This document shows, piece after piece, positions 45,032 through 57,100 of a stretch of 64,000 nucleotides of DNA (position 1 is its first letter; every line of letters begins with the position of its first letter). Source of the DNA: Caenorhabditis elegans (Eukaryota; Nematoda; Chromadorea; Rhabditida; Rhabditidae). The notes under the pieces are model-generated. The model was not told the origin of the DNA. It saw nothing but the letters and a program-made list of their open reading frames with translations, and ran no database searches. The stretch covers positions 12,086,501 to 12,150,500 of the forward strand of contig NC_003280.10 of NCBI RefSeq assembly GCF_000002985.6. The letters are read 5' to 3'. Both the position numbers and the translations under genes were made by a program.

Positions 45032-46394
45032 TCAGGAGCTGGAGAATGTGATGAGAATTTGCTGGATCGCTTCCTGGGCATCGACGATGAGGATAACCTG
45101 AAATTAGAGATATTTTTGATTGTACAGCTCTTTTTTATTTCAAATACCTTTTCAGCGGCTCCAAAATTCTTAATCTTATTGTCGATTTCCTTTCGAAAAT
45201 CGTTAATGAGTGGAGACTCCAATTTGAGCAGAACAAATTTGAGAATCGTCAAGAACGCCTTGCCACACTTTTTCGATGAGTCCGGGTAGCCACTGGATTC
45301 GGTGGACAATCGGAATTTTCGTGTAGTTGTAAGGAGGAACAACTTCAAGGACAGGATCACGTCTTGTGCATCGAGTTGCTGAAAAGAAGGTATTTGCTTT
45401 AGAGTTGATAATGTATATCTCCGGGTACCTCATCTCTGATTGCCAACAAACGCAAAATTTTGACTTTTAAGCCAGTGAAATCACTTTCAAGGTAGATGAG
45501 CATTTCCTCCAATTGTTTCACCAGCTGATGCAGGCTGATTCCATCCGAGTTTGATCCATTAGTTGTAGCACCGACCATCTGCACGTTCATCAGCTGCACA
45601 TTCTCCTTTCTCTCTGGCTCATCAAATCCGGGATTTGCAAGATTGCGGGCCTCTGCGATCACTGGTGGAGCCTGTTGGATTTCCGGATTGCGCGACCTGT
45701 GTCTGTTGAGAAGTTCGTCGTAGGCGGTTCGATCAACTGGTTCCGGTTTTGGCACACCAGGAACCGATCCCACAACTTCCATCTCGTCATCCGACATGTC
45801 TTCTGCAATTGGAGCTGATGTTCTGTAATAATTAAGATTTTAAGTTTGAATCCACGAGACTGTAAAGTTACCCTTCTCTATCACGTCTTCTTTTTAATGA
45901 TCTTCTTGCCTTCGCCGGCACACTATGATCTCCTTTCAATACGATTGCTCAATCTCTCGAGATGTATTCGGTGATTCGATTTTTGTCATCGAGACTGACC
46001 TTGCCAGTTTCTTCCATTCTGAAATTAATTTCTATTTTTATTGAATGTAACTACGATTTTCCAACTTACTGTTCGAGAAATTCCGCATTGACTTCACCGG
46101 CCAGAGCAAACATTACACGAATTCGAGATTAGACACCGTATCGCGTGAATTTGTCCATATGCCGTGCGATTCTTCTATCGAACCTGAAAAATTAAAATAG
46201 AAGTTGAAATTTCGAATGAATATGATGCACCTCTGCGAATATCCTTTCCATGTCAATGTCTTGTCCGAATCTCGGAAGCTCTCAAAAATCGTCTTTCCCA
46301 CCACCGGTTCGGTGGCGTTTCCTGTCGTTTGCACCAGAAAGTCCATCAGCTTTTCCACGTCAGGAGCGGGGACGATACGAGCATCGGTCGACAT
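45032..46394 (-). pseudogene. SPK-domain gene with two in-frame stops
   Basis: Six exons with good splice sites join in phase: 46231-46394 (ATG at 46394, after TTTCAGAGA), 46070-46183, 45872-46018, 45429-45822, 45148-45378 and 45032-45097 (TGA), 372 codons. The SPK domain spans exons 1-2 (LMDFLVQTTG ... RIRVMFALAGEVNAEFL). Exon 2 is 114 nt as in the paralogues and exon 3 holds the linker VSLDDKNRITEY. The C-terminal helical module is in exons 4-6 (FLTILKFVLLKLESPLIND). A TAA at 46,129-46,131 interrupts the SPK second half (codon 73), and a TGA at 45,949-45,951 interrupts the linker (codon 116). No nearby splice sites avoid them. Recent decay is likely, since everything else is intact; a shorter protein from the downstream ATG in exon 4 (45,797) remains possible. 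Confidence 0.8.
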
Positions 46395-47022
46395 TCTCTG
46401 AAAGTGAAATTTTTCGAAAATAAGAGTAAAATCGAGATTATAATGAATACTACGCAAATTAACCACTGAAATGAAGAGAATTCCGAGTGATTATACAAAT
46501 TTAAGTGGATTTTGACAGATTTCTACAAGTTTTCACGAAAAAATACGAGAAAAAACGAGCAAACACGCCGAAAATCAATAAAAATTTTAGGCCAGAACAA
46601 TATTAATTTGACAATGACTACGGTAGATGGCGGAGTACGCAGAGGTTTTTGCGTACTTTGCATCATACTCTACGAGCAAATATTTTCATTGTTTTTTGTT
46701 TTTTTGTTTTTCGAACATTTTCAATCGATTTTTGAGCTTTTTTACTCTGTTTTCTTGATTTTTCCAATAAATATTAGCTTTATTAATTTGAATTTTCTTA
46801 AAAAACTCGAAAAATCACGTAAAATTATCATTTGTACCGGTTTTCTCCGCGAAAAAATGTGCCTTACAATAGGACCGAAACATTTTTGCATTTAATTGTT
46901 TTTAGAGCGGAAATTCAGCATTTTTCCACGTTTCTATGTTTTTAAAATTTATTTCCATGGCTCCGCTTACATATATTTTTATATTTTTGGTCATAATTAA
47001 TAAAAATATTTATATATTCCAG
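46395..47022. other. Spacer between divergent SPK genes
   Basis: Contains copy B of the duplicated upstream block; the rest is AT-rich without a supportable exon. The 5' end of the plus-strand SET gene is not visible here. Confidence 0.5.
46593..46692 (-). promoter_or_regulatory. Duplicated upstream block, copy B
   Basis: Same order of motifs as copy A at 44,549, with a few substitutions (GGAGTACGCAGAGG for GGAGTATGCAAAGG). It lies 200 bp upstream of the broken SPK gene start, in the same orientation. Confidence 0.45.
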
Positions 47023-50000
47023 ATATAATCGTAATGAATCAAAAATTGCAAAAATTCAAATCTCCACGCATCGGAATTTCAAACAGCGTCAAAAAGGTTC
47101 TTTAGACACTATTCCCGATCAAAGATGTTGAGAGACCGCTCGGAAAGGAATGTCACAGCGTCCTAATTTCAAAATCCCCCGTATACACCAGAGCTCTCCG
47201 TGCACCACGAGATCTCAAGCCGGGCGAGTCAATTGTGATGATTCGAGGATTTTGTGCATTTCATCATGAAATTCAACCAAATCACAGAAGTCAGAGATAT
47301 CTATTCACATTCGGTCCTGTCTATTTGGATGCTCGCGCGATGTCAAAAAATCCGGGAAAATTTGTCCGCAGAAGCTGCATTCCGAATAGTTATCTTAGAT
47401 GTGGAAGAACTGATTCAGAATTCTAGCTGATTATCGTCGCAAAGGAATTCATTCGAAATGGAGTTGAGATTACTATCGATTTTAATAATGATGTCTTCCC
47501 ATTGTGTTCTCCTTTAGAATGTATTATGCACTCGACGGATCCTGGGAATTGTCGAAAGAATGGTGGTTATATTGGACCGCCGAAGCATTTTGTATGTTGA
47601 ATTATGCCGATTTCACCGAAAAAAACAAAATATAGCAAAAAAATTTGGATTTCGCTCGAAAAATCACGAGCTCCCTCCACGATTTTTGTAGAATTTTCAA
47701 TTTTCGAAAAAAAAAGTTTATTTTTTAATAAAACAAAAGGATTTTCAGCCTTCAACCATTTCTCCAATCAATCCGAAGCCATCACAACCTCAGTTCGATG
47801 ACGAACAAATGAATCTACTGAAATCGATTATCAACCAGTCTAAAATCGTTCCCATGATGCCACGAGACACGAAACACTTGTGCCACGTGTTCAAGGAGGA
47901 ATATGGCTCCGAGAAGACTGTAGAGGAGCTCTACTTTGGCCCAGATTTCTTGATTTTTGAGTTTATCCACCGAGTAATGGGTTCGAATATTGTACTGAAT
48001 AAAGACCCACTGATAAATGCTCAAACTTTGCACGATTTGTTATATATGACAAGTGTAGTGGTGTACGAGCCCGTTTTCAAATGGTTTGTTTAAAATTGAA
48101 TATCGATGTAAAAAATTCAAAAAAAAAACCATTTTTTGGAATTTTTCACATCGAGTTTCAAATTTCTCCCAAAATTTATGAAAATTTCCCTAGTTTTTCC
48201 AAAATTCAGGCTTGTCGACGCTGGTGTCAAAGTGTTTCTGAACACCGATCGAAAGTTATTGTTGGAGGAGCATATGAACACGGACCACAGCCACGTGCAC
48301 TGCTGGAGCCGGAAACGTCGTGACTATTTCATTTATTTGGACGAACAGGAGAAGAAGCTTCTTGAAGGGTATTTAAAACTAATAATTAAATTGGAAATTT
48401 TGAATAAAATTAATTTTCAGAGCGACTGACAAATCTGGTGAAGTGGATCAGGCCGAAGATTTGGAAGAAGAAGAGGAAATTGCTTCAGAGAGCGGGTTCG
48501 TAAAGCGATTTTTTTTGGCATCAAAATTCGGAGTCGGCGGGTCTCGAAACGACAGAATTAACGCATTTTGTGGCCGAATTTTAGTTCAAATCCATATATT
48601 TTGGTCGTTTATATCACATTATTTTGTTGATTGCAGTATATTTAAAGGAGGACTAACGGTTCGGACGATTTTGAACGTATAGACCCAAAATGAGCTCAAA
48701 AGAACGAATTTCGTAATGAAACTGCTCAAAAATTGTTCAAATTTTTTTTATGGCGGTTTAAAATTTTGAAAAAATTACACTGATTTTAGCTAAAATCTCG
48801 ATTTTTTCCTATTTTTCCGTGTCACATTTGTCCGAAGTTGGTTTTTTTTAGAATTATCGTCCTTTATTTCATTTTGGTAATAAATCTAATTCAATTTCGT
48901 CGATTAAAGTACATTTAAAGCCGATAGGTAACCAAAAATCATCAAAATTGGTTACCTATCGACTTTAAATATACTTTAATCAACGAAGTGAAATGAGATT
49001 TATTACCAAAATATGTAATAAAGGACGATAATTCTAAAAAAAACCAACTTCGGACAGATGTGACACGGAAAAATGGGAAAAATTTGAGATTTTTGCTAAA
49101 ATCAGTGTAATTTTTTCAAAATTTCGAACCGCCATAAAAAATTTTTGAACAATTTTTGAGCAGTTTCATTACGAAATTCGTTCTTTTGAGCTCATTTTGG
49201 GTCTATACGTTCAAAATCGTCCGAACCGTTAGTCCTCCTTTAAATATACTGCAATCAACGAAATAATGTGATATATAAGCGACCAAAATATATGGATTTG
49301 AACTAAAAGTCGGCCACGAAATGCGCTAATTCTGTCGTTTCGAGACCCCCGACTACGAATTTTTATGTCAATACCTATCGGCTTTAAATATACCTTAATC
49401 AAGTGAATATTATGAGAAAAACGGAAAAATTCTGGCGAAATTGGAGAATTTAGCTAGAATTTAGTCTTTTTTTGAAATTCTCATGGCGAATTGTGTTTTA
49501 TTGAACACATTTTGAGGCTATAAAAGCAAAAACTCGGAAGAAAAATTGCGATTTTTAAAAATATCCCTTAAATTTTGGTCATTTTTAGATGAAAAATTCT
49601 GAAATTTCCAAAAAAATAAGTGCGAAACCACAATTTGCCGAAAATTTCAAATTTTCAGCAAAAAAAAAATCGTTTGCAGTCCACTCCTGCTCTAGATTCC
49701 AAATTTGTGTCAAATAATCGGTCGTTTCGAGACCTTTAAACGCCATAAAATAGCGGAAACCAATTGTAATCAAATAATTTTTCCAGAGATCAAGTGTTCT
49801 CGCCAGTGCCTTCTTGGAATTCGCCGCCAAGTTCAAATTCTTCTCCGATGTGGAAATGACCACTGACTTCGAATTCTTCGAGAATTTCGAATTCGCCGCC
49901 AAGTTCGGAATCCTCTTTAACCTGGAAATCGTCGCCAAGTTCCAATTCATCTCCAGATCCAACTCCAGAAGAGCATATTGATAAAGAATGGTACCGTCTA

Positions 50001-50077
50001 CCAGTGAAATTGGGTGATCCTCCCTGTAATCCGTGGAAATTGAAAAGAAGAGAACCTAATCATGGTTTTATGCGTCT
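47023..50077 (+). pseudogene. SET-domain 5' half of SET-SPK gene, broken by frameshift and stops
   Basis: Exons 47023-47591, 47749-48083, 48210-48368, 48421-48495 and 49787-50077 join in phase with each other and with the intact SPK half downstream. Exon 1 encodes a SET domain of MLL5/SETD5/SET-26 type (SPVYTRALRAPRDLKPGESI, GKFVRRSCIPNSYLRCGR, IVAKEFIRNGVEITIDFN, then C-x-C-like LCSPLECIMH and PGNCRKN). It aligns with the SET region of the gene at 28,661-44,445. Damage: an extra C in the CCC at 47,114-47,116 shifts the frame; TAG at 47,424-47,426 lies in the SET core; TGA at 49,857-49,859 lies in the Ser-rich exon. Exons 2-4 encode a helical region and an acidic tail (EDLEEEEEIAS). No start codon or first exon was found, so the 5' end may be missing. 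It could instead be a separate decayed gene. Confidence 0.7.
48530..49372. repeat. Nested palindromes in intron
   Basis: Outer arms: 48,534-48,640 (GGGTCTCGAAACGACAGAATT ... TATATTTTGGTCG) and 49,244-49,355 (its complement). Exactly at the centre sits the 600-bp palindrome 48,643-49,246, related to 42,490-43,092. One fold-back element apparently inserted into the loop of another. Confidence 0.85.
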
Positions 50078-50221
50078 GTTAGTAACACTGGAATATTTAG
50101 AATATTTTTGAGAATTCTCATCACGAAATTCAGCCTTTTGAGATCATTTTTAGTCTATTGGGCAACTTTTTTTGCAAAAATTCCAAAAAGTTGGAACAAA
50201 TTCGATTCAAAATGCCACGCT

Positions 50222-50419
50222 TTTGATCTACAGTAACCCGCGGGATTTTCGATGCAGACTTCTCAGCCAGGGCTGGGACCAAGTGGTTTGATCTACAAAA
50301 AATGCGGGAACTTTTTGCACAAAAATGTGTGACGTCAGCACGTTCTTAACCATACTAAATCAGTTGAAAGAACTCTGCGTCTCTTCTCCCACATTCTTTG
50401 TAGATCAAATCAAAATGGG
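50222..50419. repeat. Dispersed TTTGATCTAC element, copy 2
   Basis: GTGGTTTGATCTACAAAAAATGCGGGA, TGACGTCAGCACG, CTCTGCGTCTCTTCTCCC and TTTGTAGATCAAA are present. A shorter relative lies next to it at 50,505-50,591. Confidence 0.8.
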
Positions 50420-50746
50420 GCACTTTTTTCGAAAAAATTCCAAAAAGGTAAAAAAAAAATTGAAAAAATCCGAATAGTTTAAGAAAATCCGACGGAAAAA
50501 GCTAAGAGGTGTCAGAATGTCCCATCTAAGTTTGATCTACAGTAAACGCGGGGTTTTTGATGCAGACTTCTCAACCAGGGCTTGGACCAAAAAACAGAAA
50601 ATTGAAATTTGCGAAAAACCAAAAAAACAAAAACAAAAAACAAATTGATTCTTGAATTTATTTTTTTTAAATCGTGAAAAAGTGAAATTTTTTAATTCTT
50701 TTGATATTAAAAAAAAATAATTTTTTTCGTCAAAATACCAACAACA

Positions 50747-50948
50747 AAAAATCCCGCACTTTTGTAGATCACTACGTGATGGGACAGCCTAACACCAGCT
50801 TTGATCTACGAAAAATGCGGGAGGAGAGACGCAGACATCTCAACTGGTTTCGGATTGTTAAGAGTGTGCTGACGTCACAATTTTTTGGGAAAAAAATTCC
50901 CGCATTTTTTGTAGATCAAACTGTGATGAGACTTTCTGGCACCACGTG
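50747..50948. repeat. Dispersed TTTGATCTAC element, copy 3
   Basis: Two overlapping inverted parts; includes GGAGAGACGCAGACATCTCAAC, TGACGTCAC and the GGCACCACGTGG end. Confidence 0.8.
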
Positions 50949-51160
50949 GTGCACCATGTTAAAAGCCATTAAACGGGCGGAGCGTTTTTATTTTCATTAA
51001 AAAAAATTTTTTTTTGCCTCTTTTGCGAATTTCCACCACCAATTTCATAAGAAATCGATAAATTAAGGCTCCACCCATTTAATGGTTCCTACGAATATGA
51101 ACCCTATAAAAAATATAGAAAAAAAAAAATTAAAATTAAACTAATTTCATATTTTTGCAG

Positions 51161-54100
51161 GAGCTCTACCAATTCTGCCAGTATCGGAGCGCTCGTGAGA
51201 CCTATGACGTCACAAAATTCGAAAAAATCGAAAAATTCGGGTGTCACTGATTATATGAAACGGTAAAAATTTTTATTCGGTTTATTTACACACGTGGTGC
51301 CAGGCTGTCCCATTACGGTTTGATCTACAAAAAAATGCATTTTTGCCCAAAAATATGTGACGAAAATTACGAAATCAGTTGAGAACCCTGCGTCTCTTCT
51401 CCCGCATTTTTTTGTAGATCTACGTAGATCAAACCGAAATGAGACACTTTCCACTTTTTAGCAGAAAATTCACAATTTTTTTGCAATAAAAATTCAAAAA
51501 ATCGGAAAAAGCGTATTTAATTAACCAGTTTCCCTTTTTTTTCAGAAAATTTCCTGCCGCATCATCCAAGCCTCGTGGCGATGCTCTCGAGAGCACTGTG
51601 ACTCCTGAAAAGCGAGAAATTCCAGCTCAAACATCGAGCTCTACACCACTATTTTCGAGAATTTTTGAAATGTTTGGGGATCACTCAAAATCTCCAACTT
51701 CTTCTCAAAATGTCTCGGATTCTTCCACGAAAAGTCGTCCAGAAATTCAAATTTTGACAAAAAATCCGGTTTCTGCTCAAAATGGCTCGGATTTGCACGG
51801 AACTTCCACGCAAAGTCGTCCAGAAGCTCAGAAAACTCCAGTTTCGACGCGAAAATTCGTCCCACAAGCTTCGCTACCAACGAAAATATGGAAATATCCA
51901 GTTTCTACTCTGAACCGACCGGATATTTCGAGAAAATCAGACAAAAATCGTCGAGAGGGAGAAATTGTGCAGAAAAGATCAGCTTTCGTTGAGAATCCAT
52001 CGAAAATTCCGCAAAATTCTGCTACATTGAAGAGAGCTGGTTCAGCTGCTCAAATTCCGGCGAAAAATCCGGTTTCTGCTCAAAATCGCTTGGATTTGCA
52101 AGAAATTCCATCGAAAACTCCGAAAAAATCGGTTAAGGCGGAGAAAAATGCTCAAAACTTGGCGGAAAATCTACAAAAAAGCGTCAAAACCGTTCCAGTG
52201 ACTCAAATTTCATCGAAAACCACAGTTTCTGCTCGAAATCGCTTGGATTTGGACAAAATTCCATCGAAAACTCCGCAAAAACTGGTTAAGGTGGAGAAAA
52301 ATAGCTCAGATGCCCCGAATTCGTCAGGAAATCCAGTTTCTGCTCAAAATCGCTCGGATTTGCAGGAAATTCCGCGAAAATCTGTCACTTTGGAGAAAAG
52401 TGCTCAAAAGAGCGTCGAAATGGCACCAGAGGCTCCGGAAACCCCACTAAAAACCATTTCTCAAGAGAAAAATCGCTCAGAATCTCACAATTTGCCTGAA
52501 AAGTCGGCTTCTACCCAACGTCCAACGATTACTCTCCAAGAATCCTTAAATTTGTCGAAAATTACGCCAGAATCTCAGTTTTCAACTCAAAATCTCGCGA
52601 TTCTACACACAATTCCAATGAAAATCTCGGAAATATCGAAAAGTCCAGCTGCTTCTACCCAAAATGATACGGATACGCCGAGAATTTGGCTGCAATTGGA
52701 TCGAACTCAACCGAAGGCCATTAAAGTAGAAGAAGAACCAACGGATGTGGTGGAGCCAGAAGCAGCTGAAATTCCGCTGGAAACTGGGAATTTGGAGGCT
52801 TCAAGCGTCGAGCAGGATGCTGAAAATGCTGAAAATCCAGAAGATCCAGGAGATTCAGATCCGCCGAATTTGGATCCAGAAATGGAAAAATGTATGGATT
52901 TTCTCGTGGAAATCATCGATAATTTCACTGATCCAGTTATTAAAACTGATATTTGGAAATTGTATTATTCACGAATGAAGCCAGATGTGTCTGAAAAAGT
53001 CATTAATAACAGGTAAATTGCAGATTTTCACCGAAAATTTTTTTAAATTACTCCAAATTTCCCCTGAATCCGAATATCTATGGGAAAAAATTCAAAAAAA
53101 AAACCCCTGATTTTATATTTCAGCTTGAAATAGCGAGTTTCGTGTGGTGTCAGGCTATCCCATCACGGTTTGATCTACAAAAAATGCGGGAATTTTTTCC
53201 CCAAAAAATGTGACGTCAGCACTTAGCCATGCGAAATCCGTTGAGAAGTCAGCGTCCAAATTCCCGCATTTTTTGAAGATCAAACCGTTATGGGACATTC
53301 TGACACCATGTGGAGCTTCATTTGTGCACAGTAGATTTTTTTAATGCGCGGCAGAAAATATTTTCGGTGGAGCGCGCCTGTATCGTAGGATTTACGAGAT
53401 TTTTTAAAATTAATTATTTTTCTTTCGTGCTGATTTCAGTTTTTCAACGAGTTTCGTTCATTTTTTCCGGTTTTTCATCGGTTAAAAAAAATTTCGTTTT
53501 AAATTGATATTTTATTATCATAAAACTCCGGAAATTTGAAGTTTTTGTGTTCTGAAAACAGGAAATTTTTGGAGTTCTATGATAATAAAATGTTAATTTA
53601 AAACAAAAATTTTTTAACCGATGGAAAACTGGAAAAAAATGAACGAAACTCGTTGAAAAACTGAAATCAACACGAAAGAAAAATGTTTCATTTTAAAAGA
53701 ACTCGTAAATCCTACGATGTAGGCGCGCTCCACCGAAAATATTTTCTGCCGCGCATTTAAAAAATCTATTGGGCACAAATGAAACTCCACATGGTGTCAA
53801 AATGTCCCATAACGGTTTGATCTACAAAAAATGCGTGAATTCGGACGCAGACTTCTCAATGGATGGGTAAGTGCTGAAGTGACGTCACATTTTTTGGGGA
53901 AAAAATTCCTGCATTTTCTGTAGATCAAATCGTGTTGGGACAACCTGACACCACGTGAAACTCGCGATTTCAAGCTGACATATATAAAATCAGGGAAATT
54001 TTTTGGAATTTTTTCACATAGATATTCGGAATCTGGGGAAAAATTTGAGTCAAATGACAATTTTAAAATTGAAAAAAAATTCTATAAAAGTTTAAATTTT

Positions 54101-57100
54101 TCAGATTCCAATCAAAGCTGGCTCCAATTATACACCGTCTGGACAATTATAGCATTGAGACTCGTGTTCGAATTATGTTCGTTATGGGTGTTCCAGTGGA
54201 AGCTGGCTTTTTGAAAAATCTTCGCAAAACCGCAGTGGTCCGTGTTGATGAAAATCAAATGATCACGAAATATGTAGCTTGTGCTGATGATGGTGGATTG
54301 AAGCTCGAAGGAAATCATTCAATGTCGGATAAATTGAAGAATCGAAAGAAAAGTATGGATTGGGTTAAGGAGGATGATTCGGAGAAGAAAGAGGACGAGA
54401 ATGGTGACAAAAAGACGAAAAAGAGGTTAGAAATTGCTGGAAAAAAAATCGAATTTCGGTGAAAATCCGTGAAATCTGAAGATGAAATGACTAGCGCCAG
54501 TGAAAAAATGAAAATTTTTCAAAAAAAAAATCAAAATTTTGGCAAAAAGCTCGAAATTTCTCAAAAAGTCAAAAATAAAAAATATCCCGCTAAAATCCTT
54601 TTTTTTAAAGCAAGTTACCATAACTTTGACTAAAAAATCTCATACATTTTAAAATTAATTATTTTTGTTTATATAATGCAAATAGGGAGCGCTATAGGAA
54701 ATTTTCAGCGAAAAAAACTCGAAAAATGAGCTTTCCCCGCGAAATTCTACCCCTTGACCGTTTTTCTGGACCTTGTAGCTCAAATTTTGAAAATCAGGTG
54801 TACGGTAGCCTACGCAGACATTGAATTTGACGCAAAGTTGCAGAAAAATTAAAGAATTTGAGTTTTTGAGGATGGTTATTGAAGATTATCTTCGAAATTG
54901 TGATTTTTTTTTTAAATTTTGGCTCATAAATTCTAGTTGAATTTTCAAAAATTTTAAATTTACCAAAATTATGACTGAAAATTTTGAAAAAACGGAATAA
55001 TTTTTGACTTTATCGCTAGAAAACATGTAAGTACTAAAAACATACGAAATATTTGATTTTTCAGATCGTCTACTTCCAGAAGACGTACACTCAGTGATCA
55101 TCTTGAAGATAGTGATAAAGAGGAAAGAGCCAGCCGTTCAAAGACAAAAATGCTGCGAAAAGACGATGAAAATGAGAAGAAGTTCGTGCAAATTTCAAAT
55201 TTCTCGCGGAATTTTAGGAATTTCAGCGAAAATTTTTTTTTGAAATTTGAAAATTACCGGAAATAATTGTTTTCTCAGTGTGATTTTCTAAATTTATTTT
55301 CGATCGAAATTTCGATAATTTGAAGTACAAAAAAATATATTTAGGAAATTTTCAAATTTTTCAGGACCAATGGCTCAGTGGACGAACGTGACGAAGATGA
55401 TATAGCTTTCCGTTCGATAACGGAACGACAGCTGAAAGTTGCGGAAAATGCTGAAAATGGGAAGAAGTTAGTAAATAATTCAACAGATTTAAATACGTAA
55501 AGTTGAAGAAAAATACGAAAATGGCGGCAGATTCCGATTTTCGGGTTGGAAAATTTCCGGCAAACCGGCAATTTTCTCATTTGCCGAACGGCAATTGCCG
55601 CCCACCCCTGATTGGAATAATCTCTTTGTCTCTATAGGTTGTTTACAGCCATATTAATAGAACATGTGAACATTTGATGGTTGTATAATCAGACAGAGAC
55701 AATTGGTTCCGTCATCTATATTCTGCCTTTTGGGAATCTACAATGTCGTTCAATATATTAGGTCTCCAAATAAATTCCGGGTCAAAAATCATAACTTTGT
55801 TCGCTGCGTATCAATTTTTATGAAACTTTGGGAATTCATATTATCAACCATGATCTTTCATTTGACAATAGCCACAAAATTGTTTGACCACCCCAAGTGG
55901 CCTAACTCGGAGCCAATTTTTTCAGGCATTTTTCTGATCTCGCTTCTTTTCAGTTTTCAATTGAGTTTTGTGTGCGGATTTTTCTTTGTTTAGAATACAT
56001 TATTAGAAAACAACAAAAGTTTAGAAAAAAATCCGCCCAAAAAAATTTTTTTTGGTTGGTCGTCAAAAAATGTTCAAAAAAATTTTTGTCGAAAATTCTA
56101 GATTTTTCCTACAAAAATGATGTAACCAAGTGTCAACTATTTTTAGACATACAAAACATATCAATTTAATTCGATACACTAAAATGATAGTAGAAAATAC
56201 AATTTTTTCGGATAATTTTTTAGTTATTTGAATATTTCTTGAGATTCAAATTTTTAACTCAAATGGTTTAACAAAGTTATGATTTTTGACCCGGAACTTA
56301 TTTGGAGACCTAATATTGTTTGATATTGTCGAGTCCGAGGATAACCTTTTTTTTCGGCTAACGGATAAATCGGCTAATTCCGAAATTGTTCATCTGGCTA
56401 AGCTTTTTTTTTCGTTATTTCTGTTAATTCAGGTTTTAGGTGAATTTTTCACTGTTATTAAGCAAATTTAGTGATGAATGACTGTTCAAATAGAAAAAAT
56501 CATATAAATTCACAACATTTTGCTTACCAAAAAAAAAAACTTATTAGTGGAGTTAGCCGAAATAGTTGACCGGAAAATTCGGCTAAATCAGCCATTATCC
56601 GCACACCCTGACCAGGGCTGTTGTAAAAAAATTTTCGACCAAAAAAAGCAAAAAAAAAATTTTTGTTTGAAATTTGGATCAAAACACAAAAAATCGAATT
56701 TTGCAAAAAAAAAACAAAAAAAATTGGTTTTAATCTGGTTATATTATGAACGGTTTATCTGCCTAGTGAGTCCTAAAAAACTAATATAACATATCTGAAA
56801 TTATATATATATATATAAATAACATAATTTCGGATTGCTTGATAAATCTTTCTTTGCTAATTTTTTAGTAGTGATGTTCCCGAATTTCCAAAAAAAAAAT
56901 AAATTTTTCAGAGCTTCCGCCACCAAAAGACGTCTAGTGAGCAGTTCTTCTGACGAAAGTGACCAAGAGTCCAGATCTACTCGATCTACGACTAACAAGC
57001 AGCGAAAAATTGCTGAAAATGAGAAGAGGTAAGTTAAAAAATCGAGTTTTTTTTTGAAATGCAAAATTTGCCCATTTTCAGAGCTTCTACACCCAGAGTT

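Noticed and set aside
47103..47105. TAG read as another nonsense codon in the SET exon
   Set aside because: The upstream coding frame (NESKIAKIQIS) is different, and a single extra C at 47,114-47,116 explains the switch, so this TAG is out of frame.
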